From Ophiothrix spiculata (lineage: Eukaryota > Echinodermata > Ophiuroidea > Amphilepidida > Ophiotrichidae), in assembly GCA_000969725.1 (NCBI GenBank), contig JXSR01S048469.1: a stretch of 23,584 nt of DNA; one strand, written 5' to 3'. The translations under genes and the position numbers were made by a program. Position 1 is the first letter of the stretch. Each line of letters starts with the position of its first letter. The notes beneath the pieces are model-generated. The model had not been told where the DNA came from. It made no database searches and saw only the letters and a program-made list of their open reading frames with translations. Below, piece by piece: positions 1 to 10,793 of the stretch.

Positions 1-95
1 TCACACAAACAAGTGCCTTTTTCCACAATTTTCTTGCATCATTTGAGCATGATAAGTTTAATGAGAAACTCTCTGGAGTTAAGATCAATACTGAA
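1..95 (+). pseudogene. Partial duplicate of the DSEL-like coding sequence (truncated by the window edge)
   Basis: These 95 bases are identical to 3057-3151 inside the large epimerase exon and match its reading frame (residues 574 to 604). From base 96 the similarity stops completely. The frame then runs on for only six codons (HGKKTH) to a TAA at 114-116. A GT follows at 100-101, but it is a weak splice donor, and the intact gene has no intron here. The fragment may be the end of a truncated tandem copy, a haplotype duplicate or an assembly misjoin. Only the identity and the breakpoint are seen directly; the rest of the copy lies outside the window. Confidence 0.8.
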
Positions 96-580
96 CATGG
101 TAAAAAAACCCATTAAAGAAAGCTCCAAATTTCACATTAAAGATTTTGGGCGCTATCTGAAAATCGCTCATTGAAAATTAAAAACAATCTTTATTTCTTC
201 ATCTCTTGACTGACAGGTTTCTTATATTTGTCATGATGAGATTATCTTACCAATTTTCAAGTTAATTTCAAAGAAGATAATGCCATTATGGAACATTAAA
301 ATATTAAAGTCAGCCACTCAACTAGAAACTGGATGTTGATATGATTAGAAGATTGCCAAGTTGATATTACATACTGACAGTAGATGTCAACTTAGCAAGA
401 GTTCCTGTAGTCCTTGGGTATGTCTGACATACTCTCATTTCAACCTGTAGGAGTATTTATAGGCAATATACCATTATACTTGAGTACACTGGATAGCATC
501 CTCCCTAAACTGAACAACGGATCCAGGATCTGAGACTGCATTTTCAAATTTGATTTATATAAACAAAGAAAGGCACAGAT

Positions 581-609
581 GGTGCCCCGGGGGGGGGGGG
601 GGGGGCACC
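581..609. repeat. G17 homopolymer between inverted 8-base arms
   Basis: Bases 589-605 are 17 consecutive G. GGTGCCCC (581-588) and GGGGCACC (602-609) are exact reverse complements and overlap the run, so the site can form a hairpin or G-rich structure. Homopolymers this long are prone to length error in sequencing, so the exact count is uncertain. Confidence 0.85.
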
Positions 610-639
610 CAACTTTGGTTTTGGTAGGGGTGTGCGGCC

Positions 640-860
640 CCGATATCTGAAACCCTAGTCTAGGGAACGGAAGATGGAAGATTGACTCTGAAAAGGGGGT
701 CTAGAGAACTGATGGGACAAAAAATGACCCTTCAGAACTAGTTTTTTGGGCAAAATTTGGGCTCTTGATGCAAAAAATTTCAAAATTTTGCTTGAAGAAG
801 GGGTCTTGGAAACTAAATTTCAAAAAATGAGGCTAGGGAACTGAAAACTCAGATTTGCAG
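640..860. repeat. Degenerate short repeat (GGTCTAGGGAACTGAAA-like units)
   Basis: Four related units occur near 655, 699, 805 and 832: variants of a TCTAGGGAAC or TCTTGGAAAC core followed by a purine-rich segment. The first is part of the palindrome CCCTAGTCTAGGG. Unit spacing is irregular, so this is not a clean tandem array. It is more likely a decayed repeat element. I could not assign it to a family. Confidence 0.4.
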
Positions 861-1193
861 CAAAATTTTTTGACAAAACTGTTGGAACACTTTTAACGGC
901 AATGTCCCCATGTACTTCAAGACACCAAGCAGATTTGTTATAGTTCCTCTCAACATTGCACGTCGGGGAGAAGGGGAGGGTTTGGGATTAAAGAAAGTTC
1001 CAAGCTATACCTTGAAAATTATTAACAAATCATAGTTTACTTTTTGTGGGGATTATTACCTTCAAATACATGCAAGTGTTCTAACACTTTTTTTTCAAAG
1101 ATTGTAGCCCTAAACTTTGATTTCTGAAACATCAGTGAAAGTGATGAATGCAAGATTTAACAAGCTTTTATTTGTTTTTATATATTTTTACAG

Positions 1194-1339
1194 GTTCTAC
1201 AGAGTGTCAGATATCCCACAAAATGGCAAGATAACAGGATGTAGGTGAATAACGGAACCAGTGGGACAAAGTATCAACTCTAACATATTTTCTATTTATC
1301 TGTGTGTGACATCCAGCCAAGCGGTACCATCCCATCACC
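1194..1339 (+). other. 5' UTR portion of the first visible exon
   Basis: A T-rich tract and TTTTTACAG ending at 1193 make a good splice acceptor, so the large exon probably begins at 1194 and carries 146 bases of 5' UTR before the ATG at 1340. An upstream non-coding exon and the promoter would then lie to the left. If the acceptor is not used, transcription starts somewhere in 96-1339. Confidence 0.45.
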
Positions 1340-4300
1340 ATGGCATTTATTGACAATGTTCTCCATGTGCAATATTTGACTCTAATTTTATGTATCCTTG
1401 CATTCAGTGCCATCGCAAATGAATCCACAAAGCAACTCAAGTATACTACTCATCCACTACTGTATTTTGGCGCTGATGAAGTTCAAGGACTGCAGCTGAA
1501 AGCTCTCACAACTCATGCCAAAATAGCAAATATTCTCAAAGATACAACTCAGTCTTGGTTAGAAAAACCTGAAAGTAATCTTCCACCGGAAGATTATAAG
1601 ACATTTGGATCTAAATGGAATGAAATTTACGGCAACAATTTAGCTGCCGTTGCTTTTTATTGCGTTTTGTTCCCAGAGGATCGTAATGCCTTATCGTTTA
1701 CTTTGAAATACATGGATATTATGGTTAATATGCCCAAATGGCAGGTTATTGCGATTCCAGACGATGAAGTGCCAGTTGCACATTCTCTCACTGGCTTTGC
1801 TACAGCCTATGATATGCTGTACCCTGTTTTGGATCCGCCAAGGAGAAAACTGTATCTTCAGAGAATTGTTAATATTACCAAAGAATTTTATGATTATGCC
1901 AAATACAGATCATGGGGTAAATTTTACCTCCAAAATCATGTCGCAACGAACTATCTGGCGCTGATACAAGGTGCTCTGATAGCATCAGCGCATTATCCTC
2001 CTGCCTTAGAATGGTTGGAATATGGTATACAGAGATTTGAGAAATCAATGAAACTACTAAATCATATCGTAGATGGTTCTTTAGACGAAGGAGTAGCATA
2101 TGGTAGCTATACATCAAGATCTGTAACTCAGTACATTTTCTTAGCCTTACGCCATTTTGATATTGACCATACTAAAGGGCGTTGGGTCAAACAGCATTTC
2201 TGGTTTTACTACAACACTATTTTACCTCAATTTCAAAGAACGGTTGGCATCGCAGACAGTAATAATAATTGGTTTTATGGACCAGAAAGCCAACTTGTAT
2301 TCCTCGATGCATATGTGTTGAAGAATGGATATGGCAACTGGCTTGCCAATGAAATCCGAATTCATAGACCAACAGAAAATACAAACAAGCTTACACCTGC
2401 CCAGAGTCAGGTCGTTTGTACCATTCATACAGAATTCATATGGTTCGATGCGAGACTTGGTCGGGTTGCTCCTCCGCAAACTGGCAAACCCAATCTGCAT
2501 ACTTTCAACGACTGGGGAGTGGTGACGTTTAGTCACGTCCATCCAAAAATGGACACCGACACATTTTTTGCATTCAAATCGGGGAAACTCCACGGTAGAG
2601 GTATCTTCGATCTTGTTCAGAAAAATATGTATTCATCTTGGGTAAATGGATGGAAAAGTTTTAACCCTGGCCATGAGCATCCTGACCAAAACATGTTTAT
2701 CTTTGCTCCAGGAGGGCAGCTCTTTATCACAGATCGTTTATATGCAACAAAATACTCTTATTTAAACAATGTTTTGTCATTTGCACCTTCTCCAACTAGT
2801 GAATGTTTACACCCCTGGGAGGGCCAGCTTGGTGAGTGCACAAAATGGTTGAACTGGAAAAAGCCAGAGTCCAGTAATTATGGGGCGGATTTGATCACCG
2901 CTACCATGGATAGCAACCTGGTGTTTACAAGCGGAGAAGCCATCGATGCGTACAGCAAAGCAATGAAATTAAAATCAGTCTATAGAAGTATGATGATGGT
3001 GAACTATCAGGTTTTAGTCATGGTTGATCATATTGAGACCAAACTTATTTCCCCAGTCACACAAACAAGTGCCTTTTTCCACAATTTTCTTGCATCATTT
3101 GAGCATGATAAGTTTAATGAGAAACTCTCTGGAGTTAAGATCAATACTGAAAAGGGACCTTTACGAATGTTTTGGGTTATGGATAACGGGCGGAGTCCAA
3201 AAGCCCAGTTGGAAATGCTGCCAAAAGATGTTACATCTCAGTTCCAACCTCAACCAACTAATTATGTCAACATAACCTATGACCTCTCTTCAAGAACCAC
3301 TAGAATTGCATACGTGCTGCTAGGATATAGAGCTCAGTTGAATGATTTTCAATTAATTGAAAGTGCAAATAACGGTGTGAAATTACTTGTTAAACTTCCG
3401 CGGCAAACACATGAAATTACTATAGCCACAGATCATAGTAATCCGATTTCACGTCATCAACTACTTGGATTTCCGGGCTTCGCATCACTAAACATACAAG
3501 GGAAAAAAATGATCAAATTTGGATTTAACGATACGACATCTGCCGGGTATAGAAATGAAGATGCGAGCACCAAATGGTTCAACACCGTCAACTTGTCCCT
3601 GGGTTTAACAATGTCAGCCTGTGTGGTGCTGTACCTCTTGAAAGGAAGACTACGACTGAAGCTGCACAGGAGATCCAAGGTTGTCCTTGCTTGTTTTATG
3701 CTCATTTGGCTGCTTATTATGGGTCAGTTAGCAGTCAAATGTAGCCGGTCATCTTGCCTTCTAATCAATACAGCTCCCAAACACCGCGTCGTTGGACTCG
3801 GTGGCTCGGCGGATTTGCTGCCATCTGTTGTTATAACATCTCTTCCAGGCTCTGGTGCAGAACTATTCGGTTGGTTATTCTACAATAATCCCGATGTAGC
3901 GTACGTACAAGCGCCCTCTGATATCGCCGTGCTTCCTAAGATGAATAAATTTGAAATGAATTCATTTGCAGATGCATGTTTGTGGTCTTATGATGATGCA
4001 GCAAAACATCCAGAAGTGAGGACTTGGATCCAACTGCTCCGCCAGAATCTACCAACGTTTGTCTCCGATGCCATTTTAGATAAGCACGACCGATGGCAGA
4101 AGAGAAAACTTCTGGATAATTTTAATAAATACAGAAAACTGTTTGGCAAGAAAACTGCAGATGTACCAAAACCAGACATCATCTACAAAAACTACACAAA
4201 TCAAGACTTGTACGATCATATTGTTAAGTTTCCCAATGCACAAACAGTTCTTCATTTTACAAGCGGTAGTTGGGGTCTCAAGCTGCCATGGTTACATAGT

Positions 4301-6544
4301 ATCCTTGGACACAATCTGCGCGCAATTCACGTAGTTCGTGACCCACGTGCGTGGGTAGGAACCTTTCTGCGCAAGGACATGGCGCTTTATAAAACCATGA
4401 ACATACAGCAAAAGATAAACCAAATGTTTGAACAAGCAGACGAATATTGCATACCAAGAGGGCAGTATGCAGAAGAATATGACAAACTTCGGGAGCGTCT
4501 GAGCCAGTTGAAAGACTCGGCACCGCATCTATTGTTAGCCTGGCTATGGAAAGCCAACACAGAGGCAGTACTGAGGATAGTGACATCATTACCAGAGAGC
4601 AATTCACGGCTGGTCCGGTTTGAGGATCTTGTGTCCAATGGGGAAAACACAGCTGACCTGATTTATAGATTCATAGGTAAGATATCCAAACAGAAGCATA
4701 TTACTGCCTAGACTAAAAGTTGGAATTCCTTTTTACAAATAATATATAATCCAGAGTATTTATTTGAATGCATTTAAACTGACATTGTGCTTGGCTATGT
4801 GCTCTGCCTTCTTGTTTTCATTGCTAAAGGAATGCCGACTTATTTAAACCTTTAGGGTAGGTTTCAATATTGTTGTCCCAAATATTGTTTGACTATTTCT
4901 GCTTTTTATTCCCCTTTGATTTGAAGTAACAAGTACATAATAGAAGATAATAGAAGTTTCATGGTTGATCCCACAAAGCAACAGGAAAGAAGAAGGATAT
5001 GACAGGATTTACAAACAGTTGATTGCTATATATTTTAACTTCTCTGTCATCAGTACATTTTTTAAGGGAGAAGGAAAAATTGGCTCACCACCCATGCATC
5101 AAACCCTTCAGGACTTTTTGGTCATGAGACCACCTTGACAAGGGAGCTTGCATGTCGTGGCATGTCTCCGAATTATCTTAAGCAGATGATATTGAAGGAC
5201 AAAATAGGCGATATCAGTTGAAATACCAAAAGGAAACCATACTTCTCCTCAATAAAACTTGCATATAATTGAAAAAGAAAGAGTCTTTAAGCTGGAGAGA
5301 AAGTTGTGTATTAATGTTTGAGCGAAAAACTCCAATTTTTGGCTGAACTCGGCACTCTGTTTGGTTTTGCACGAAGATCCGTATGTATATGAGTGTGAGG
5401 AAGTATAAGGATTTAAGTATTTTTAAATATCACTACTTAAAAGTAGTGATACACACCACAAATTATTAACACTTGTATTGAGGAAATAGGGCATCTCAAT
5501 AAGATTCTTTATAGACCATTTAAATGAGGATAATTTATGGTCAGAGAATAATGTACCTAGTCCAATAAAAGGAATGTGCGAGTGTTTGTTAAGTACTTGG
5601 CTTGGCTTGGTTTGCAATATGAGCTTGCTTTGAACTTGTCTGTAACTTGTAAGTTGGTGATGTAATAGATTTTCCCAAACATGAGTGATTTGCTTTTTTC
5701 TTTATTTCTAAATATTTTCTGCTTTTCGTATTAATGAAATGAACACTCCACATAATCAAAAGATTTTTGTTTCAATTGGATTTATGTAATATGTGTTTAT
5801 ATATAAACATAATTTCAGATGAAGTTCATCAAACTGAGAACAATTTACACATGTAGGATATTGAAACATGATGTTGTTACTAATTGTATAAGCAGGGAGT
5901 GTTTTTTTACTAATGACATTACAAACCTTAGTTGCTAATAAGAATTAGTAGACAAGTTTAATTTTACTGGAAACTCTCGTTTCCAATGGCCGAATATAGA
6001 GGATCTATGTCGCATATCTTCACTGTGTTGAAAAAAGAGGGGGAATCCTAGAAATCTCAGAAACATGATAAAAAAACCAATACAAACTGCGTAAATGGGA
6101 TCACTGTACATAGTTTGATACTTCGCATTATTGTTATACACTCTGTTGCTGAACATAACATTATCTGTTCTCTCTGTACGAAACCCAGAGTATTTTGGTT
6201 ATGTTTGGAATACTCATGTATTGGTTTGTTAATGTAGCATTTTAAATGACAGCAATCCTTACAACTTTTAACAGAAAGCATTCTTTTCTCTTCGCTCTAC
6301 CATGCCAGGCTTCCCTCTGCGACCAACGGTGACCCACCAGATTTTGCAGGCCACAAATAGCGATATCTATCAAATACCATACGAGGGCGTCATATCTCAA
6401 GACACGATCAACAAGTGGCAGAGTGATCTGGAAGAGTACCAAATCAAAGACATTGAAGAAGTATGCGGTGCACTTATGGACAAGTTTGGGTACGCTCAGA
6501 TGGGCCCCTGGAGATTCAAAGCTGAAGAGGAAACTGATGCATAG
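1340..6544 (+). CDS. DSEL: Dermatan-sulfate epimerase-like protein with C-terminal sulfotransferase domain (two coding exons: 1340-4676 and 6309-6544)
   Basis: By family, it converts D-glucuronate to L-iduronate in chondroitin chains, making dermatan sulfate in the Golgi lumen. The ATG at 1340 has a good context (CACCATGG). A signal peptide follows, with likely cleavage after AIA (residues 24-26). The epimerase region covers about 35-740. It contains QNHVATNY (His200), EGVAYGSYT (250-258), NWFYGPESQLVFLD (310-323), GHEHPDQNMF (His445, His447) and Tyr468; these align by eye with the catalytic His205, Tyr261, His450 and Tyr473 segments of human DSE. Two membrane segments (about 751-767 and 781-798) flank a basic loop. 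A sulfotransferase domain follows, with a PAPS 5'-phosphosulfate loop-like LPGSGAELF (835-843), HVVRDPRAW (997-1005) and RFEDL (1093-1097). Splicing at AG|GTAAGA (4676/4677) to the acceptor before 6309 keeps phase 1 and reads RFIG-FPLRPTV. The total is 1190 residues, close to human DSEL (1212). Sequons include N178, N644, N730 and N951. Epimerase activity is a strong inference; sulfotransferase activity is unproven for this family. Confidence 0.93.
4677..6308 (+). other. Intron of the DSEL-like gene
   Basis: The donor AG|GTAAGA at 4677 is near consensus. The acceptor CCAG ending at 6308 has a pyrimidine tract (6281-6300, TTCTTTTCTCTTCGCTCTAC) and is the one that restores the frame. ACAG at 6274, a little upstream, would break the frame. 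Reading through the donor gives only 11 more residues and a stop at 4709-4711, so intron retention would truncate the sulfotransferase domain. An AATAAA at 5251 could serve such an isoform. The intron holds no coding frame; its notable feature is the palindrome at 5428-5451. Confidence 0.8.
5428..5451. repeat. Perfect intronic palindrome, 11-base arms with 2-base loop
   Basis: TATCACTACTT (5428-5438) and AAGTAGTGATA (5441-5451) are exact reverse complements separated by AA. It could be the core of a decayed fold-back element, but no longer arms or target-site duplication are visible. Confidence 0.7.
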
Positions 6545-6730
6545 CAGATAGGTATTCATAACAGTATTTGCAATTGATTTTACCAGTATGAAACAAACAA
6601 TTTCTCAACAAGACAAATTGGGAATTGTTATTTCCGCATATTTAAAAGTGGAGATTCCAAGCATCTTGTACTACCACATGTACATCGACTGGCCCTCATT
6701 TTTATTTGACTGCCGTTTATATCCTGTGGG

Positions 6731-7075
6731 ATGGTGGCCACCTTGGATTGTTGCTCATGGAGGCTGAGTTATTGTACCTCCAACATTTTCGTCTCTGCGT
6801 AAGACGCGCTCCACGTTTTGACATTTTTGTTGCACGAACATGCATCGCAAGAGTCTTTGGAACGGATTAGCAGGAAAATTGCTGTACTTTGATCAGAGCG
6901 AGTCACAATTCACACTACTTGAAATGCAGACACGGTTTGCACGTAAAACAAAATGCACACGCTGCATATGCGTAAAGTGAAGATTTACGTAATCTGCCTG
7001 GATATTGGGCCAAACGCCGAATGTATCCAGAGGTACAATAACTCTGATCCATGAGCAACAAAAGATGGTGGCAAG
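6731..7075. mobile_element. Inverted-repeat element (MITE-like), about 345 bases
   Basis: The left arm (6731-6780) and the reverse complement of the right arm (about 7030-7075) share GTTGCTCATGGA and GAGTTATTGTACCTC, with further similarity out to GGTGGCCACC / GCCACCAT. The arms carry several mismatches, so the copy is old. It has no coding capacity; the minus-strand open frame inside is accidental. No target-site duplication is clear. Confidence 0.65.
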
Positions 7076-7401
7076 TCCAGATCCCCCTATAAATGTTCCT
7101 TCATAATTACACATCAAGTGCCTACAGGCTTATGTATTTTACCAAATAATTAAGTTACATCATTGGTAATTAAACCCAAGAACCCCAATGTGGATCTTCT
7201 TTAACTCTTATAAATGGTGCATATTTCTTCATTTCTTTGGAATCTCCATGTCTTGTCAATCATTGGTAATATCTGACAGGCTGGACTTTCAGAGACAACA
7301 GTTCCATTGCAAATGCACCGTAAACCTAGGAGTACAAACCATTGTTACTGCATATTTGACGGTTTAAGTTATGTATCAAGCGTTGGCACATATTATTGCA
7401 T

Positions 7402-7421
7402 GTACACTAGGTCTAGTGTAC
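7402..7421. repeat. Perfect 20-base palindrome with 9-base arms
   Basis: GTACACTAG (7402-7410) and CTAGTGTAC (7413-7421) are exact reverse complements around a GT spacer. It lies in the probable 3' UTR and could fold in RNA. No function can be assigned. Confidence 0.7.
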
Positions 7422-8060
7422 GCAAAAGTTTGCATCAATATGTATGCGCAGATGCTGCATAATTTACTGCATATAGTTTGGTTTGTTTATACTTCTAAGT
7501 CGATTGAGTAAAGTCATGCTCTGTTGTCTAATATGAACATTTTAAGTGATATATTGTAACTGTTTTGTTCATGAAATTATTTGTCAAATAGCAAAGTCGA
7601 TTTGTCTAGTGTGGCTATTTGAGATTCAAAATCTCATGCAATTTGAAGATATCTTCAAGTATTTTTCTTCTCACACTGTTATACCAAGGAGCAGAGAGAT
7701 CTGATCTTTGGAAATTAGGTGACTGTTATTGTTTACCACAGTTATAATTTATCCAGTTTGCTGAACAAATTTGCAGTTCTCCATGCAGATATCAGTGGCT
7801 GATGATATGTATTAAGTTTGTTTTAAAGCTGGCATTTGCACTAGTGGCTGCAATTCTACAAATTTAGTTCTCACATGTTGGAGGGAATAGTACATTGAAG
7901 CTTGAGGTGGCCTGCTGACTATTGGTACCTTCAGAGTCCAATGATTTCAAAGCGATTCCATCACACCATGTTTGCCGATACACAGTCTTTACAAGTGCTA
8001 CCCGTAGTGATCTTTAACTTTTGAAGATCGCGTATCAATAAAAGTCGTGCGATGTTGCAG

Positions 8061-8600
8061 TGCATTGAATGATGAAATCGCTGTATTCTGAACACACCAT
8101 ATGAAATGTAAACCGTATCATGTCAGTAATGTCAGGATGTTAGCTACATGGAAGTTATCGGTAATAGTACAATTTTACACCAGTACTAGAAAAGTACCGG
8201 TATGTTCTTAAGTTGAGTTTATAATATAGTTATATAGAGAGAGTTACCAGACTCGGAAATTTTTATATTCCGACATGGGGAATGGATTCAAATTGAGGGT
8301 ACTTGGATTTTTGCCAATGAGGCATCGCGTCTTGTCATAATCCGCAGATACTGAAAACACACATTCCTCTTTTGTGTTCAGTTTTACGTACGGTTTGCGT
8401 AAGGTAGTATTTGCACAATAACGTCAGTGCTTAACCGAACCTCTGCACTCAATATTTGACAAGAGTGGACCCAAATACCCAGTAATTTGAGCCTCATGAC
8501 TAACGATGGCATATCATTAAGCAGTATAGGCAGTCTGGTATCCTCCTCTATATCAATTGTTGGCAGTGGCCATTGGTCAGCATGGTGTTTTAATTGGTCC
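8061..8600. other. Non-coding stretch, nothing recognised
   Basis: Both strands are interrupted by frequent stops. The open frames beginning near 8487 and 8557 run into the inverted-repeat element downstream and lack protein-like composition. No repeat or RNA gene was recognised. Confidence 0.5.
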
Positions 8601-8955
8601 TTTAGGTCTCATAGCCATAGGCTGTTCCCTTGTGGTGTGTGCCCTTGTTCCATTTCCATTGAATTCATGCATGTGTTTGTTTGAAAACCAGAGAATGAAC
8701 ACTGTCCATTCTTGGTGCTGCAGATCACAGGAAACATCTCCCATACACAAGGCCGCTGATATGATCACTAAGCAGAACAAAGTTTATTGTCTATGTAGCG
8801 TCACACAATTGGGAACATGGAAAAAAAAACTAGGGCACATGTCATAAGGAAACAGCCTATGGATACGAGGCCTTATGGGATATCCACACTTGTGCTACTT
8901 CTATGACTTTGTTATGGACCCCATTTGTACCAACCTGGATAAATAAACAAACAAA
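8601..8955. mobile_element. Inverted-repeat segment followed by an A-rich tail
   Basis: Bases 8601-8645 pair with the reverse complement of about 8832-8878. They share CCATAGGCTGTT and TGTGCCCT, with mismatches elsewhere over about 45 bases. Some 60 bases further on, GGATAAATAAACAAACAAAC (8938-8957) looks like the short-repeat tail of a retroposon. The segment could be a fold-back transposon or a retroposon with an internal inverted duplication; these cannot be separated from one copy. Confidence 0.45.
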
Positions 8956-9671
8956 CATCAGCTATAGGCCTAAAAAACACTTATTGGACAATGCAAACAA
9001 AAGTACAAGGTGGAGGGTTGCATTTGCAGGCTGTGATCTGAGGTCCTGCACTTTACATTTTTGTTTACACTGTCCAGTTAATTATTGTTTATCCTATTCA
9101 TTGCATGGAGTTTTAATTATCTGAACAGATAGTTGGTAAGACGTGTGATACTCATTGCTTAATTTTGACATTTTTGCTCAAATAAGAATTTTATTTATTT
9201 ACAGGCTGAAATTATGTATACACAGGGAATATATTATTTACATATACACAATGTAAATTTTACATGCCTTGATGGGCTATTTCAGAATTCTCCTAAAGAG
9301 TTCATGCAATAATTTTGTTTAAAAACCATAACAGAACTGGTTTGCTTGTAACCGCTCTACAATATAATATGTTTGTCTTTTACAGATTTTACTATACCTC
9401 ATATTTATTAGGAAGCCATGAAATACAATTTGGTCAGTTAAACCTAATGTGCATGACAGTAGTTTGCCTACTTCCCCCTAAGTGCGCGTAACGCCTACAC
9501 AGGTAAAAACTTAAAAACTACAGCACCCCTACTATCGCACCCCCCGTAATCATATCACTTTATATCAGTTAGAAATTCATACGATAACCGAGAAGAATGG
9601 ACTTGTTTTTGGAGTGTTTGATGTGTTAACACGTGACCACATTCAGTGAAATATTTATGGAGTATAGTAAA
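8956..9671. other. Non-coding stretch, nothing recognised
   Basis: AT-rich sequence without protein-like open frames. The short frame at 8903-9124 has no recognisable composition and no splice context. A C-rich patch occurs near 9470-9550. I see no repeat structure. Confidence 0.45.
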
Positions 9672-9840
9672 ACAAATACAACATGGTTTATTTCGAGAAG
9701 TATTAAAAATTCCTGATCCCTCAGTGTTGGATGCGTGTGACTACTTCCCTCTGCTTGGCGTCGGGAAGTAGTCACATGCCTCCATCATGTCCGGATCAGT
9801 AATTTTCACTATACGTCTCTCTATACCATGTTGTATTTGT
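9672..9840. mobile_element. Fold-back element, 169 bases, nearly palindromic throughout
   Basis: The ends are perfect 16-base inverted repeats: ACAAATACAACATGGT at 9672-9687 and its complement at 9825-9840. The centre is a perfect 14-base stem, TGTGACTACTTCCC (9736-9749) with its complement at 9763-9776. Between them CTGATCC and GGATCAG also pair. The whole unit could form one long imperfect hairpin, as expected for a foldback MITE. It has no coding capacity, and no target-site duplication is obvious. Confidence 0.8.
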
Positions 9841-10190
9841 ATAATATCCAATGTATATCAATAGTGTTAAAAGTGGAAATTTTTGCAGGAAAAAATCATG
9901 GAAAATAAATGCAGAGCAAAAAAAATACTGTGTATGTGCCAACATACTTTAAATAAAATACGGCAAAACTTTAGCTGTATGACAAAAATTCAGCAAATAT
10001 TAACAGCTGATAGTTTTCACTTTTACTGTGTACTGTTGTAATTAAATGTAAATGAATGGTGCTATATATACGATTTAATTTAATTTTTCAATTTGAAGTA
10101 TTTTGTTAGTTCATAGTGAATCTTTGCCATATTTTTATGACAGTAATGTAAATAAGATGATTCTTTGTGGTGGTCGTCAAGATCAAAAGG

Positions 10191-10395
10191 TCATGTGAGT
10201 CCAAGAAAGTCGTATCTGCAATAGCTGCCTTATGTCATAAATTTGGATTGTACACTGCATGACCTCCAATTTGGTTACCACTGACATAAGACAGTAATAT
10301 TTTGAGGGCTTTTCACATTCTTGTGAAAAGGTGTAAAATGAATATAACTTAAGGCAGCCATTGCAGATATATGACTTTCTTGCACTCACATGACG
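10191..10395 (-). mobile_element. MITE family A, copy 1 (inverted relative to the others)
   Basis: Terminal inverted repeats of about 40 bases begin TCATGTGAGTSCAAGAAAGT and end with GCAATRGCTGCCTTA. The interior (TGTCAGTGG, CACAAGAATGTGAAAA) matches copy 2 in reverse orientation. No protein is encoded. Flanks are AAGG on the left and CGATAAG on the right, with no clear duplication; the left end may have lost two bases (CG). Confidence 0.85.
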
Positions 10396-10429
10396 ATAAG
10401 AGTAAAGGCTTGAGGAAGTTATGTTTTAG

Positions 10430-10573
10430 GGCTCTGTCACACATCACAAAACGTACAAATAGCATAAGAGAAACGTACACTGGTATGGTAATAGATATAC
10501 ATGTATTTCAATGACCGAAACAGTTTGCGTTATTTGTACGTTTTGACTCTATACGGTGATGTGTGACAGAGCC
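10430..10573. mobile_element. Short MITE, 144 bases, flanked by TTAG
   Basis: The ends are inverted repeats GGCTCTGTCACACATCAC with GTGATGTGTGACAGAGCC, followed inside by a second inverted match (ACGTACAAATA with its complement). TTAG stands directly on both sides (10426-10429 and 10574-10577), which fits a target-site duplication, or a 3-base TTA with an extra G. A TTA target and a GG start are typical of PIF/Harbinger-type MITEs; that assignment is inference. Confidence 0.85.
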
Positions 10574-10793
10574 TTAGACACAAAGGCTGTTGTGTATTGG
10601 TTGACAAAATGGCTGATCTATTTCAGGGTGCACTTTGTTTTAGTACATTTCAAAAGAAAGTTCATACAATCACCATGTAATGTACCATGCTTGATCTTTG
10701 TATTGGCCTCAAAACAAATTGTTAAGTAAAAACCAAGACACTGTCCAATCAAGTACCGAGGCAAGAACCAGTATAGATAAGTGGAGAATTGAA

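Larger units (their letters stand above)
96..1193. other. Non-coding stretch upstream of the epimerase gene
   Basis: No coding frame or RNA gene is visible. The stretch holds the G-run hairpin at 581-609 and a degenerate repeat at about 640-860. Near its right end is a plausible splice acceptor: a T-rich tract followed by CAG at 1191-1193. The stretch may therefore be intron belonging to a 5' UTR exon outside the window. No promoter element can be supported. Confidence 0.5.
6545..8060 (+). other. Probable 3' UTR and downstream flank of the DSEL-like gene
   Basis: The first clear AATAAA after the stop codon that I noted is at 8037-8042, so a 3' UTR of roughly 1.5 kb is possible. No coding frame with protein-like composition is seen. 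The stretch contains the inverted-repeat element at 6731-7075 and the palindrome at 7402-7421. The transcript end is an inference; only RNA data could place it. Confidence 0.35.

Noticed and set aside
6273-6274. ACAG at 6271-6274 as the splice acceptor
   Set aside because: It gives the wrong phase for the donor at 4677. The acceptor at 6307-6308 has a better pyrimidine tract and restores the frame.
6302-6544. An 80-codon frame starting with ATG at 6302, as an independent gene
   Set aside because: The frame continues the sulfotransferase domain when joined at 6309 to the large exon, and the ATG lies before the acceptor. It is the last coding exon of the DSEL-like gene.
8487-8847. Overlapping frames at 8487-8847 on both strands
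   Set aside because: They fall across an inverted repeat segment; the translations are low in similarity to any protein type I know and overlap in conflicting frames.
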